Shown: positions 27,062-37,007, counted from the stretch's first letter. The stretch is 64,000 nt of DNA from DATJKD01 sp963834855 (GCA_963834855.1 CAWIDH010000003.1:1-64000); one strand, 5' to 3'. Program-made: numbers and translations. Notes: generated from the letters alone by a model not told the origin.

Positions 27062-29204
27062 ATGACCAGGAACACTGTCTTCATCTTGATCGGCCTGCTG
27101 TGCTCGAGTGCGAGCGCACAGTCTGCCACCACCATGGGCGAATCGAACGCGCCGAGGCCGCCGGTGGCGGACGTACGCCCGTTTCAGGTGTCTTCGCCCT
27201 ACGGCCGCCGGGCGGACCCGTATTACTGGCTGCGTGACGACACGCGCACCGACAAGGACGTGCTGGCGTACCTGGCGGCGGAGAACGCGTACGCGGACGC
27301 GATGCTGGCGGACACGAAGCCGCTGCAGGCGAAGCTCTACGAGGAGATGGCCGGGCGCATCAAGCAGGACGATGCCAGCGTGCCGTACCAGAAGAAGGGT
27401 TATTGGTATTACACGCGCCACGAGACGGGCAAGGAATATCCGATCCATGCGCGCAGGCGAGCTGCCATGGATGCGCCCGAGCAGGTCATGCTCGACGTCA
27501 ACCAGATGGCGGCGGGGCACGGCTACTTCCAGGTCGACGATTGGGCAGTGAGCCCGGACGCCCGGCTGCTGGCCTGGGCCGAGGATTCGCTCGGGCGATA
27601 TCAGTACACGATCCGCGTGAAGAATCTCGAGACGGGCGAGATATTTCCGGACAGCATAACCAACGCCGAGCCCAACATCGCGTGGGCCGCCGACAGCAAG
27701 ACGCTGCTCTACGTGTCCAAGGACCCGGTCACCCTGCTCGGCGACAAGGTTCGCAAGCACACGCTCGGCGCCGATGTTGCAAAGGACCCGCTCGTCTACG
27801 AACAGACGGACAAGAGCTTCTACACGAGCGTCGGGACCACGAAGGACGAGGAATATGTGCTCATCCATTCGTCAGAGCACAGTGTCGACGGAAACCCGGG
27901 TGGCGAAGGCGAACGATCCAGAGCTCGCCTTCACGGTCCTGATCCCGCGCGAGCGGGATCACGAATACGAAGCCCAACACCTCGAGGGCCGCTGGATCCT
28001 GCGCACCAACTGGCAGGCGAAGAACTTCCGCATCGTCGAGGCAGACGCGGACAAGGTGCGCGACCGCGGCCAGTGGCGCGACCTCATCGCGCATCGCAGC
28101 GACGCCTTCGTCGACGGCTTCGATGTCTTTCGCGACTTCCTGGCAGTCGACGAGCATTCCAACGGCCTGGCCAACGTGCGCATCCGGCCGTGGGCCAGTG
28201 ACAAGACCTTCGTGATCGCCTCCGACGAGCCGGCGTACGCCACGAGCCTCGGCACGAATCCCGGGATCGACACGAAGCTCGTGCGTTACACCTACACCTC
28301 GCTGACGACGCCCGACTCCACGTTCGACTTCGACACCCTCAGCGGTGCGAAGACCCTCCTCAAGCGCGAGCCGGTGCTCGGCGGCTTCGATCAGGGCAAC
28401 TATCGGACCGAGCACCTCTGGGCGACGGCGCGCGACGGCACGAAAGTGCCGGTCTCACTCGTCTACAGGAAGGGATTGCGCAGGGACGGCACCGCGCCGC
28501 TCCTGCAGTACGCCTACGGTTCCTATGGCTCGTCGAGCGACCCGGCTTTCGACTACACCATCATCTCTCTCCTGGACCGCGGCTTCATCTACGCGATCGC
28601 GCACATCCGCGGTGGACAGGAGATGGGCCGCGACTGGTATGAGAAGGGCCGCCTCCTGAACAAGCGCAACACCTTCACCGACTTCATCGACGTCACGCGC
28701 TACCTGGTGGCGCAGAAGTACGTCGACCCCAAGCGCGTGTTCGGCTGGGGCGGCAGCGCCGGCGGCCTGCTGATCGGCGCGGTGGCGAACATGGCGCCCG
28801 GAGACTACCGCGGCCTGATCGCCTCCGTGCCGTTCGTAGACGTGGTCACGACGATGCTCGATGAGAGCATTCCGCTGACGAGCAACGAGTTCGACGAGTG
28901 GGGCAACCCGGAGAAGAAGCAGTACCACGACTACATGCTGGCGTACTCGCCCTACGACAACGTCGCGCGGCAGGACTACCCGGCCATGTTTGTCGACACG
29001 GCTCTCTGGGACAGCCAGGTGCAGTACTACGAGCCGGCAAAGTGGGTGGCGAAACTGCGCGCGCTGAAGACCGACAGCAACCCGCTGATCTTCCGCGTCA
29101 ACATGCAAGCCAGCCACAGCGGCAGATCAGGCCGCTTCGAGAAAATCCGCGAGACCGCCGAGCAATACGCCTTCCTGCTGCAGCAGGCCGGCATTCGCGA
29201 GTGA
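27062..29204 (+). pseudogene. S9A oligopeptidase B (secreted), one frameshift
   Basis: ATG 27062 starts a signal peptide (VFILIGLLCSSASAQS). The S9A propeller follows: SPYGRRADPYYWLRDDTR, LYEEMAGRIKQDD, then YQKKGYWYYTRHETGKEY. Near 27890 the frame shifts (CATTCGTCAGAGCACAGTG, one base too many) from EEYVLIHSS to VSTETRVAKAND. The catalytic half is intact to 29204: LLQYAYGSYG, IYAIAHIRGGQEMGRDWYE, nucleophile FGWGGSAGG, Asp in PAMFVDTALWDSQVQ, and the His near ASHSGRSGR. Oligopeptidase B cleaves peptides after basic residues. A signal peptide puts this copy in the periplasm or outside, in keeping with peptide scavenging. Repaired length is about 714 aa. Confidence 0.85.
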
Positions 29205-29223
29205 CCCGCGCTCGTTTGAGCGA

Positions 29224-30288
29224 CTAGCCGATCCAGCGCACGGCCAGGCCGGCGCCGGGCGCGGGGCGGAGCATCCCATGCTCGAGCTCGAAGCCGCCCT
29301 CCGCGAGGTCGCTCGCGAGGTCGAAGCTGCCGTCGAGGTCGAGGTAGCGGGTTGCGGGCGAGGCGAGCGCGACGTGGAGCGCGGCCGCGATCGCGATCCG
29401 GCTCTCGTCGTTGCATCCCCACATGAGGGAGATGCCCGCGCCTTCCGCCAGGTGGGCGATCCGCACGGCCGGCGTGATCCCGCCGCACTTCATGAGCTTC
29501 AGGTTGAATATGCCGTACGGACGCGAATCGCCGATGAGGCGGCCCGCGTCGGCGAGGTCGAGCACGCTCTCGTCCCCGGCGAAGCGGGCACGCTCGTCCG
29601 CGGCGAAGCCGCCAAGAGCGGCCTCGGACTCGCGCGGCACAGGCTGCTCGCAGAACTCGATGTCCAGGTCGCGCGTTCCGCGGAGGTAGCGGCGCAGCGT
29701 CCCGGCATCGTAGCCGGCATTCGGGTCGGTGCGCAGCGTGATCCCCGGGCCGACCAGGGCCCGAAGCCGCGCGAGCCGCTCGATCTCCTCGTCGACGTCG
29801 CGGCCGAGCTTCACCTTGAGCGCGCGGAAGCCCCGCGCGAGGTACTCGCGCGCCGCCTCGAGCGCCGATTCCGTCGGCTGAATGCCGATCGTCACCGAGG
29901 TCGGCAGCTCCCGGTGCGCGCGACCCAGGAGGTCGACCACCGCGACGCCCAGCCGCTGCCCGAGCAGGTCCCAGAGCGCCATGTCGCACGCGGCGCGTGC
30001 TGCGGGCGCCTTCGGGAATTCGCGGTCCAGCAGGCGCGCGAGATTGCCGACCTCGCGGGCATCCTGGCCGACGAGCGTGTGAGCCGCGGCGTCGAGCGCC
30101 ACGCGCGAAGCGTCCGGTGTCTCGCCGGTCACCTCGGGCGCGGGCGATGCACAGCCGGAGCCCGCGAGACCGCCGGCGCGTATCCGGACGAAGGAAAGCT
30201 CGACGTCGGAGATCGTCTCGCGCGAAATGGTGTACGGCCGCGTGAGCGGCAGGTGACGGTGAAGGACCTCGACCGCTTCGATCCTCAC
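29224..30288 (-). CDS. dgcA: Enolase-superfamily dipeptide epimerase / N-acetyl-D-glutamate racemase (DgcA-like)
   Basis: A 354-aa muconate-cycloisomerase-subgroup enzyme. It has the acid/base Lys pair (ALKVKLG near residue 160 and LKLMKCGG near 268) and three metal ligands (TDPNAGYD, FCEQPV, AGDESV), as in L-Ala-D/L-Glu epimerases. The 20s loop (PLTRPYTISRETISDVE) also fits that group. The start overlaps the stop of the upstream DUF1611 gene (ATGA-type). In the described D-glutamate catabolic route, DUF1611 (DgcN) acetylates D-Glu and a DgcA enzyme of this family racemises N-acetyl-D-Glu. The gene pair here matches that order, so DgcA is preferred to a plain dipeptide epimerase, but the sequence alone cannot exclude the latter. 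Confidence 0.8.
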   Translation of the reverse strand: MRIEAVEVLHRHLPLTRPYTISRETISDVELSFVRIRAGGLAGSGCASPAPEVTGETPDASRVALDAAAHTLVGQDAREVGNLARLLDREFPKAPAARAACDMALWDLLGQRLGVAVVDLLGRAHRELPTSVTIGIQPTESALEAAREYLARGFRALKVKLGRDVDEEIERLARLRALVGPGITLRTDPNAGYDAGTLRRYLRGTRDLDIEFCEQPVPRESEAALGGFAADERARFAGDESVLDLADAGRLIGDSRPYGIFNLKLMKCGGITPAVRIAHLAEGAGISLMWGCNDESRIAIAAALHVALASPATRYLDLDGSFDLASDLAEGGFELEHGMLRPAPGAGLAVRWIG

Positions 30289-31250
30289 GGAACACCTGCC
30301 CGCGCGTATCGCTCGACGGCGTCGAGGAGCGGCTCGCCGCCGTCGAGGAACGGCATCGACACCGGCCGATCGAGCGCCGCGCCCAGCCGCGAGGCCTCCG
30401 CCCGCAGCTCTCCTTCAGCGAGTCTCTCTCCATTCAGGGCGACACCGAGGACACGGGCGCCGTAGAACCGCTCGAGCAGCTCGACCTCGTTCTCGACCGG
30501 CGGGATCCGTGCGCCAATCGCCTCGCAGCCGTCGAAGTAGACACGGCCGGGCGCATGCTGGAGGACCACGCCGCGCGCGCCGGCTGAAAGCACCAGCTCC
30601 GCTCCGCACGGGCCGCTCGGATTGCGAAGCGCGGACTGACCCTCGATCAGGATCAGGTCCGGGGCCGCCTCGGTGGCGCAAGCCACCACGGCGCGCTCGA
30701 GCTCGCCGCTGACGAAATCGTTCGGCGTGGCGTCGAGGATGAAACCGTAACGGTGCCCCTGCAGCCAGCCGGTCTGGCCGGTCGTCACGAGCTCGACAGC
30801 GAGACCGCGCCGGCGAAGACCCTGCAGGAGGCAGGTCGCCGTCGTCCGCTTGCCGAGCGCACAGTCGGTACCGAGCACCGCGACGCGCGGCACGGTGAGC
30901 TCGAGCGCCTCGCCGTGCCAGGCGTGGAGATCGGCAAACGGCTTCGGCCGCCTGATGTCGAGCAGCCGCGCCCCCGATCGGACCGCGGCGGCCGCGATTT
31001 CGTGATCGTCGCCGAGCAGCTGGTGCAGGCCATTCACGGCGCCGATCCCGCGCCGCACACCGTCGAGGATCTGCGCGCGCAGCGCCCCGGGCATCCGGCC
31101 GCCGTGCAGAGCGACGCCGACGATCAGCCAGTCCGGGCGCTCCGGGAGTTGCTCGAGCGCCTCGTCGAGACTCGCGAAGCAGGGCAGCCCGCGATGCCTG
31201 CCGTCGACGACCTCGCCGGCATCGCGTCCCGCGCACGCTTCGTCCACCAC
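30285..31250 (-). CDS. dgcN: DUF1611 family protein (DgcN-like N-acyltransferase)
   Basis: At least 321 aa from GTG 31250. A Rossmann-like N-terminal domain (PDWLIVGVALHGGRMP, GIGAVNGLHQLLGDD) is followed by a P-loop domain with VAVLGTDCALGKRTTATCL, ATPNDFVSGELER and LILIEGQSALRNPSGP. Family members include DgcN, which uses acetyl-CoA to acetylate D-glutamate. The start is doubtful: the same frame stays open upstream with family-like residues (LTAGFLATPNAKTAHGLV at about 31270-31330), yet has no ATG, GTG or TTG there. The gene may therefore begin at a rare CTG, or a base error may have hidden the start. Upstream it overlaps or abuts the D-aminoacylase fusion gene. Confidence 0.78.
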   Translation of the reverse strand: MVDEACAGRDAGEVVDGRHRGLPCFASLDEALEQLPERPDWLIVGVALHGGRMPGALRAQILDGVRRGIGAVNGLHQLLGDDHEIAAAAVRSGARLLDIRRPKPFADLHAWHGEALELTVPRVAVLGTDCALGKRTTATCLLQGLRRRGLAVELVTTGQTGWLQGHRYGFILDATPNDFVSGELERAVVACATEAAPDLILIEGQSALRNPSGPCGAELVLSAGARGVVLQHAPGRVYFDGCEAIGARIPPVENEVELLERFYGARVLGVALNGERLAEGELRAEASRLGAALDRPVSMPFLDGGEPLLDAVERYARAGVP

Positions 31251-31351
31251 ACCAAGCAGTCGATAGCGCGAGGGGCCGCGGACCAGCCCGTGTGCGGTCT
31301 TGGCGTTGGGTGTGGCCAGAAAGCCAGCGGTCAGCAGGAGTGCGCTTTCGT

Positions 31352-33950
31352 TCAGGGGCCGCCTCGCTTTGGTGCGGCAGGCCGCCGCAGCGACATTCCG
31401 GGGCGCGCCGGCGTCGCCTCGCCATCGGCGAAGACCACCTGGCCGTTCACCCAGACGCGATCGATGCCGGTCGACAGTGCCTGCGGCTCGCTGGTTGTCG
31501 CGCGATCGACGACGGTGGCGGGATCAAACAATACGAGGTCCGCATAGGCGCCGGGAACGAGCCGGCCACGATCGCGGATGCCGACGTGATCCGCGGCGAG
31601 CGAGGTCATCTTGCGGACAGCTTCCTCGAGCGACAGGACCTGGCGCTCCCGCACGTAGCGGCCGAGGACGCGCGGATAAGCGCCGAAGCCACGCGGATGC
31701 CGCCCGTCGAGCTCACCGTCCGTGCAGAGATTGGTCTCCTTCCAGGCCAGGAGGCGTTCCAGGTCCTCTTCCGTCATGCTGGTGCCGATCACGCTCTCGA
31801 CGTCCTCGTCACCCGAAGCCCTCAGTGGCTCCGCTCGGCGGATGAGCTCGACGAGCGTCGCCGCGGGGGTCTCGCCGCGCAACTGGGCGATCTCGGCAAC
31901 GGTCTTCCCCGCCCAGGCCGGCTCCGGCTGGTACCGGCCCAGGAGGAGGCCGTCCGCAGGGGCGATCTGGTCGAGGACCAGTTGGGCGGTCTCGAGATTG
32001 TCGAAGTCGCGCTCCGGAAAGAGCACGGTGAGTGTCGATTGCCAGTAAAGGTACGGGTAGAGGTCGGCGGAGACGTCGATTCCTTCGGCCCGCGCACGAT
32101 CAAGGCGAGCGAGCAGCCGCGGCGCCTCACCCCATAGTGAGCGCATCGCGAGCTTGATGTGCGAGATCTGCACCGGGATCTTCGCCGCGCGGCCGATCTC
32201 GAGGATCTCCTCGATCGCCTCCCAGAACTGACGATCCTCGCTCCGTATGTGGCTGATGTATCGCCCGCCGTGCCGCGCGGCGACGCGCGCGAGCTCGATG
32301 ACCTCCTCGCGGGAGGAATAGATCCCCGGGTCGTACTCGAGGCCGGTCGAAAGCCCGAGTGCCCCAGCGCGCCATCTCGCGGTCGAGAAGCTCGGCCATC
32401 GCGGCGATCTCGGCCGGGGTCGCGTCGCGCCGGAAGTCGTCTCCCATCACCTGCTCGCGCAGCGTTCCGTGACCGACGTACGAGGCGACGTTCACCGACG
32501 CAGGAGACCACTCGAGACGGGCGAAGAATTCGCTGAGCGGCGCGATGGAGCCGCCGTCCACGCCGCCGACCATCGTCGTGATTCCCTGGCTCACGGCCCC
32601 AAGGGCGTCCGGGTGTTCGCCGAGGCCGTCGTCGGCATGGCTGTGCGTGTCGATGAAGCCGGGCGCGAGCACTTTGCCTTCGGCATCGAACGTCGCCTCT
32701 CCTCGCCGTGGACTGAGCCTGCCCACGGACTCGATCCGATCGCCGACGATGCGAAGGTCGCCGCGGCGCCGCTTCGCTCCCGTGCCGTCGACGATCGTCG
32801 CGTTACGGATGAGGAGCGAGGTGGCCTGTGGCACGGCGAGGCGGTCGCCGAGAACGAGTTCCGCTACCTGCTCGGCCTTTTCGCCGAGCACATCCGCCTC
32901 GGCCACATTGCAGAGGATCGCGACCGCGAGCCGTTCGCTCGGCAGGCGCAGCAGGTGGTCCCGGTAGCCCGCCCAGGAGCCGCCGTGGCGCACCGTCCGC
33001 AGATTCCGCCAGCTTCCGAGGCGTTGGCCCAGGCCATACGAGGCAGCGCCGACCGAGTCGTCGTCGGGGAGGCCGGGCACGGCCATCAGTTCGAGAAAGC
33101 GAGGTCCTCCGACTGCGCCGGTCTCGAAGTTGGCCACCCAGCGCGCCATGTCCTCGACCGTCGTGAAGAGGCTGCCGTCGCCGACCTGCTCCCAGCCCGA
33201 GGTGGCGATCGTGACGCGCGTGCTCCCAAGCGGCATCGAGTAACCGGTGGCTCGATTCCTCACGAGCGCCGTATGGTCGTCGTGAAAGTGAGTCGACCGC
33301 ATGCCGAGCGGTCGGAAGATCCGATCCTCTGCGAATCGGGCCAGCGGCACGCCGGAGGCGCGCTCGACGATCACGCCAAGCAGGAAATAGCCCGTGTTCG
33401 AATACTCGTAACGCTCGCCCGCCGGGAAGTCAACGTCGCGCTGCCCGACGATCACCGCGAGCGCCTCGGCGCTGGTGGTGACGTCGGCGATCTCGGCACC
33501 CGCGGCGACGAGCGGATCGATGTAGTCCTTGAGGCCGCTCCGATGGTGGAGCAGGTGGCGCACGGTCACGGGTGTCGCGTACTGCGGCAGCTCCGGAATG
33601 AAGCGGTGGATGTCGTCGTCGAGCGAGAGCTTGCCGTCGATCACCAGCAGCGCGATCGACGCTGCCGTGAACTGCTTCGAGACGGAGCCGATGTCGAAGA
33701 CCGACGACGGCGTGATGGGAACCCCGAGCTCGAGATTCGCCATGCCGTAGCCGCGCGCAAAGGCGAGCTCGCCGCGCTCGACCACGCCGACTGCGCAGCC
33801 CGGGCGATCCGGTGCACTCCATACCGAGAACAGCGCATCGATTCTCTCTGCCGCGCCGGCCGGCAGGGCGCTCGGCTGCGCCGCGAGCGGCGCCGAGAAC
33901 GACGCGCCCAGCGCCAGCAACCAGGCGATTGACCTGCCACCCCGTCTCAT
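31352..33950 (-). pseudogene. Exported serine beta-lactamase-like domain fused to N-acyl-D-amino-acid deacylase; one frameshift
   Basis: From ATG 33950 a signal peptide (LLALGASFSAPLAAQ) leads into a class-C beta-lactamase/D-peptidase domain at about residues 30-385. Its motifs are SVSKQFTA (SxxK), YSNTGYFLLG (YxN) and RHGGSWAGY in place of the KTG box. The same frame runs on into an amidohydrolase: ATIVDGTGAKRRRGDLRI, then FIDTHSHADD with the metal HxH, and VGHGTLREQVMG. Near 32366 one extra base breaks the frame (ARGALGLSTGLEYDPG is restored by its removal). The remainder, to 31352, holds QISHIKLAM and LYPYLYWQSTLT, and ends near the DUF1611 start. D-aminoacylases release D-amino acids from N-acyl-D-amino acids. 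Repaired length is about 865 aa. Joining the two hydrolases in one exported chain is unusual. Confidence 0.8.
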
Positions 33951-34158
33951 TACGGCGCGCAGGATATCAATTCACCGCCGCGAATGTGCACGGCGTGGGC
34001 GCGACTCGCCGCCGGTCACCCTTAGAGCGCCGAACAGGCTTTACTCTATCGTCGCACGACGCAAAATGCCTTCGTCGGCAACCTTGGCGACGCCCAGGCA
34101 GCCCTTGCCAGCAAGGCATTGCGCATCGCGACGGTTGTCGCTTGCGCCCGAGGCCCGG

Positions 34159-34205
34159 TTGACAGCAGGCCAACGGCCTGCGCATAGTTATATGCGCCGC
34201 GCATA
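34159..34205 (+). promoter_or_regulatory. Promoter with three alternating GCGCATA operator half-sites for the YHS-MarR unit
   Basis: A -35 like TTGACA at 34159-34164 and a -10 like CATAGT at 34183-34188 are 18 bp apart. Inside the spacer GCAGGCC AAC GGCCTGC (34165-34181) is a perfect palindrome. GCGCATA (34180-34186), TATGCGC (34191-34197) and GCGCATA (34199-34205) form two perfect inverted repeats sharing the middle half-site, overlapping the -10 and the start of transcription. This is what a MarR-type repressor site usually looks like, and a MarR gene lies downstream at 34734. Confidence 0.55.
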
Positions 34206-34238
34206 CACTTGGGCTTGCCTCATTGCCAGGAGGGCATC

Positions 34239-34697
34239 ATGAATCACCGCCGCGTCCCTGGATTTGTTTCGGCCGTGCTGCTGCTCATCGCCGCGACGGG
34301 CGCGTCCGCGGGCGAGTACTTCGAGAAAGACGGAGTGGCGCTCCGGGGCTACGACCCGGTGAGTTACTTCACCGAGGGCAAGCCGCAGCCCGGAGTGCCG
34401 GCGCACAGCTACGTGCACAAGGGAACGAAGTTCCTGTTCGTCTCCGCGGACCATCAGCGGATGTTCGCCGAGGACCCGGACAAGTACGCGCCGCAGTTCG
34501 GCGGCTACTGTGCGTACGGCACGGCACAGGGATACAAGGTCAGCACGCAGCCGGATGCCTTTTCCGTCGTCGACGGCAAGCTGTACCTGAATTACAACCG
34601 CGAGGTCGTGAAGATCTGGCAACAGGACGTGCCCGGAAACATCGCCCTCGCCGAGGAGAAGTGGCCGGAAGTGTCGAAGATGGAACCCAAGGACTGA
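34239..34697 (+). CDS. Secreted YHS-domain protein
   Basis: A 152-aa protein from ATG 34239, preceded by a strong AGGAGG ribosome site at about 34225-34230. A signal peptide (residues 1-25, ending ATGASAGEY) leads to a YHS domain with GYDPVSYFTEGKPQPG, YVHKGTKFLFVSAD and YAPQFGGYCAYGTAQGYK. The family is common in proteobacteria as small exported proteins, thought to bind metal or to assist envelope redox steps; its exact job is unknown. A palindrome-rich promoter lies just upstream and a MarR regulator follows 36 bp after the stop, suggesting a self-regulated two-gene unit. Confidence 0.88.
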   Translation: MNHRRVPGFVSAVLLLIAATGASAGEYFEKDGVALRGYDPVSYFTEGKPQPGVPAHSYVHKGTKFLFVSADHQRMFAEDPDKYAPQFGGYCAYGTAQGYKVSTQPDAFSVVDGKLYLNYNREVVKIWQQDVPGNIALAEEKWPEVSKMEPKD

Positions 34698-34733
34698 GCC
34701 GGCGATGACTGAGCTATCGATGCGACGCCGGGC

Positions 34734-35372
34734 ATGGCCGGAGCCGGCCTGAGCGGGCTGCGCCGCGCCAAGAGCATGACTGGCGCACGATCGGCCAATC
34801 TGCTGGGGGCGCTCGCGCTCGGGCTCTCAGATGAGATCAGGACGGCGACGGAGCGCGAGGCCAGCGAAGCCGGCACCGCTCCTGCCGCGGTGGTGTTCAT
34901 CGGCCACCTGCCCGGCATAACCATCGAGCAGCTGCGGCGAGCGCTCGGATTGTCTCACCCCGGCGCGGTGCGGCTCGTCGATCGACTCGAAGCGAACGGC
35001 CTGACGGAGCGGCGAGCGTCGACTGCAGACGGGCGCGCCGTGACTCTCGTCCTGACCACCAGGGGGCGGCGCGAGCGCGATCGCATCCTCGCCGAGCGAC
35101 ATCGTTCGATCCGTGCGGCGCTCGGCGCGTTGACCGCCGCCGAGCGAGCGCAGCTCGATGAGTTGATCGCGAAGCTGCTGGTGACTCTGCTCCGCGACGA
35201 ACCGCATGCCTACGCCATCTGCCGGCTCTGCGACGAGCGAGCCTGCAAGCCGTGCCCGGTGGAGGAGGAGCTGGGATCCCGCCAGACGCGGGCAACGACG
35301 AAGACCATGGATCGCAGCGCCTCGGCAGGGACTTCGGCGCGTAAGCGCGGCGTGAGGTCACGCGCGCGCTAA
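34734..35372 (+). CDS. MarR-family regulator with C-terminal Cys-rich motif
   Basis: Up to 212 aa from ATG 34734; ATG 34776 (start of MTGARSANLLGALAL) may be the true start. The winged helix shows IEQLRRALGLSHPGAVRLVDRLEANGL with a basic wing (ERRASTADGRAVTLVLT). After the dimerisation helices comes CRLCDERACKPCPVEEE, a four-Cys motif seen in a subset of MarR proteins that could bind metal or sense oxidants. A basic, low-complexity tail ends the protein. It probably binds the GCGCATA array upstream of the YHS gene. Its stop overlaps the convergent exonuclease gene by 4 bp. Confidence 0.83.
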   Translation: MAGAGLSGLRRAKSMTGARSANLLGALALGLSDEIRTATEREASEAGTAPAAVVFIGHLPGITIEQLRRALGLSHPGAVRLVDRLEANGLTERRASTADGRAVTLVLTTRGRRERDRILAERHRSIRAALGALTAAERAQLDELIAKLLVTLLRDEPHAYAICRLCDERACKPCPVEEELGSRQTRATTKTMDRSASAGTSARKRGVRSRAR

Positions 35373-36193
35373 GCGGGTCTGGCCTTCAGTCCGCGGGCGA
35401 GCAGCCGCGAATCTCCGAGCTGCGCGGCGCACGCGGCGAAGGTATCGGCCGGTCCGCGCCACCGCAATTCGTCGACATCGCCGAAGAGCGCAGCGTCCGT
35501 CCTGAGCGTCGCCAGGTCCTTGAACAGGAGCGCCAGCTCGCGGCGTTCGCCGAGGACCGTCGGCGGGAAGTCTTCGAGCTTGCCGTATCGACCGACGAGA
35601 CGTGCCGCGGTCACTCGACCGATGCCCTCCAGGCCCGGATAACCGTCCGCGGCGTCACCGACCAGGGCGAGGAAGTCGGGGATCAACACGGGATCCACTC
35701 CGAACTTCTCGCGAACGCCGTCGGCATCGCGAATCTTCTGCGACCGGCGGTCGACCTGCACGACCCGGTCGCCGCGGACGCATTGCGCGAGATCCTTGTC
35801 CGGCGTCCAGATGCAGACCTTCTGCACACGCGCGTCTGCCGAGGCGATCCGGGCGGCGGCGGCGAGTGCATCGTCGGCCTCCAGCTCGATCATGGGCCAT
35901 ACGGCCACGCCCATGGCGGTCAGCGCTTCTTCGAGCGGGTGAAACTGCGCGAGCAGGGCGGGCTCGATGCCATCGCCCGTCTTGTAGCCGGGCCACAACT
36001 GGTTGCGGAAGGACTCGATGACGTGATCGGTCGCCACGCCCAGGTGCGTGGCTCCCTCCTCGATCATCTGCAGCACGGTGTTCAGCACGCCGATCACGGC
36101 GCCGAAGGGCGCGTCCTTGCCCTTGTTGAAGCGGCGAAGACCGTAGAAATGACGGAACAGCTCGTACGTGCCGTCAACGAGATGAACGATCAC
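35369..36193 (-). CDS. 5'-3' exonuclease (PolA N-terminal/flap endonuclease family)
   Basis: About 274 aa from GTG 36193; a longer frame reaches 36295 but is not family-like. Acidic metal-site motifs follow the FEN order: LVDGTYELFRHFYG at the start, VATDHVIESFRNQLWPGYK, MIELEADDALAAAA, and WTPDKDLAQCV. The helix-hairpin-helix GDAADGYPGLEGIGRVTAA comes next. The protein lacks a polymerase domain, so it is a stand-alone flap or 5' exonuclease that would act on replication or repair intermediates in the cytoplasm. No repair operon is visible next to it. Confidence 0.88.
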   Translation of the reverse strand: MIVHLVDGTYELFRHFYGLRRFNKGKDAPFGAVIGVLNTVLQMIEEGATHLGVATDHVIESFRNQLWPGYKTGDGIEPALLAQFHPLEEALTAMGVAVWPMIELEADDALAAAARIASADARVQKVCIWTPDKDLAQCVRGDRVVQVDRRSQKIRDADGVREKFGVDPVLIPDFLALVGDAADGYPGLEGIGRVTAARLVGRYGKLEDFPPTVLGERRELALLFKDLATLRTDAALFGDVDELRWRGPADTFAACAAQLGDSRLLARGLKARPA

Positions 36194-36323
36194 GGCGGAG
36201 TGCCACCACCCCCGACGATCGGCGGACCGATGGTCACTTTGCGCATGTGGGCGACAGCGTATGTAGACATGGTGCGGCCCTCCCGGCCCCCTCAATGCGG
36301 CAACGTGACGTGCGACGCAGCGG

Positions 36324-37007
36324 TTACCCTGCGGGCACTCCGAACAGCCGCGTGTGGAAGGCGAATGCGGCAGCGTAGATCGCCACGGCGATCAACGGCC
36401 GGACGATACCGATCTCTCGCAGCGCGGGGCCCAGCTGGTTGCGCCCGCTGATTATGGCGGCGAACGGGACGTTCGAAGTCGCAAGCGCGAACCTGTGCCA
36501 GTGCTCACCGAAGCTGCGGCTGCGCTTCCTGTCGATGGACGCCGTGCCGGCGACGGCGAGGACGAGCAGCGAGCCGAACAGGATGACGGAGGCGAGATCG
36601 CCGTTGATCGTGAGATGAACGAGCGCCCAGATCGCGGTGCCCCACAGGAACGGATGGCGGGTGATGCGGACTATCCCGCGCACGGGCGCATCGCGTGTGA
36701 GCTGCGACTCCATGCCTGCGATCGTCGGGCTTGGTGTGGTCAGCCCGATGACGACGAAGAGAAACGAGAGGAGCACGAGCGGCGCCGCAATCGACTTGAG
36801 CGTCAGGAGCTGGCCCCACAATTCCACGTGTGGAGCCCTGCCATAGGCCCTGATGAGCCAGAGCAGCCCCACCAGCGAAGCGAGTGAGAACAGCCCACGG
36901 TACGCTTTCTCGCCCATCGCGCCCACCAGCCGATCGCGCAGCGCGGTGCCGGAGACGCCGAAGTGAATCGCCAGAAAGAAGACGGCGGCTGCAACCAGAT
37001 TCCCCAT
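36324..37007 (-). CDS. nnrU: NnrU family membrane protein
   Basis: About 227 aa from ATG 37007; a longer start at 37082 exists. Six hydrophobic segments are seen. NnrU hallmarks are the early AIHFGVSGTALRDRLVG, LRAYGRAPHVELWG-like text (IRAYGRAPHVELWG), RGIVRITRHPFLWGTAIWALVHL with the conserved RHP, and DRKRSRSFGEHWHRF. NnrU was named from nitrite/NO-related loci, but most homologues have no proven function and resemble NnrU/MethB isoprenyl-methyltransferase-like membrane proteins. No denitrification gene is near. Confidence 0.87.
   Translation of the reverse strand: MGNLVAAAVFFLAIHFGVSGTALRDRLVGAMGEKAYRGLFSLASLVGLLWLIRAYGRAPHVELWGQLLTLKSIAAPLVLLSFLFVVIGLTTPSPTIAGMESQLTRDAPVRGIVRITRHPFLWGTAIWALVHLTINGDLASVILFGSLLVLAVAGTASIDRKRSRSFGEHWHRFALATSNVPFAAIISGRNQLGPALREIGIVRPLIAVAIYAAAFAFHTRLFGVPAG

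Noticed and set aside
36324..37007. Direct role of the NnrU gene in denitrification
   Set aside because: No nitrite, nitric-oxide or nitrous-oxide reductase genes are nearby, and NnrU homologues are widespread without them.
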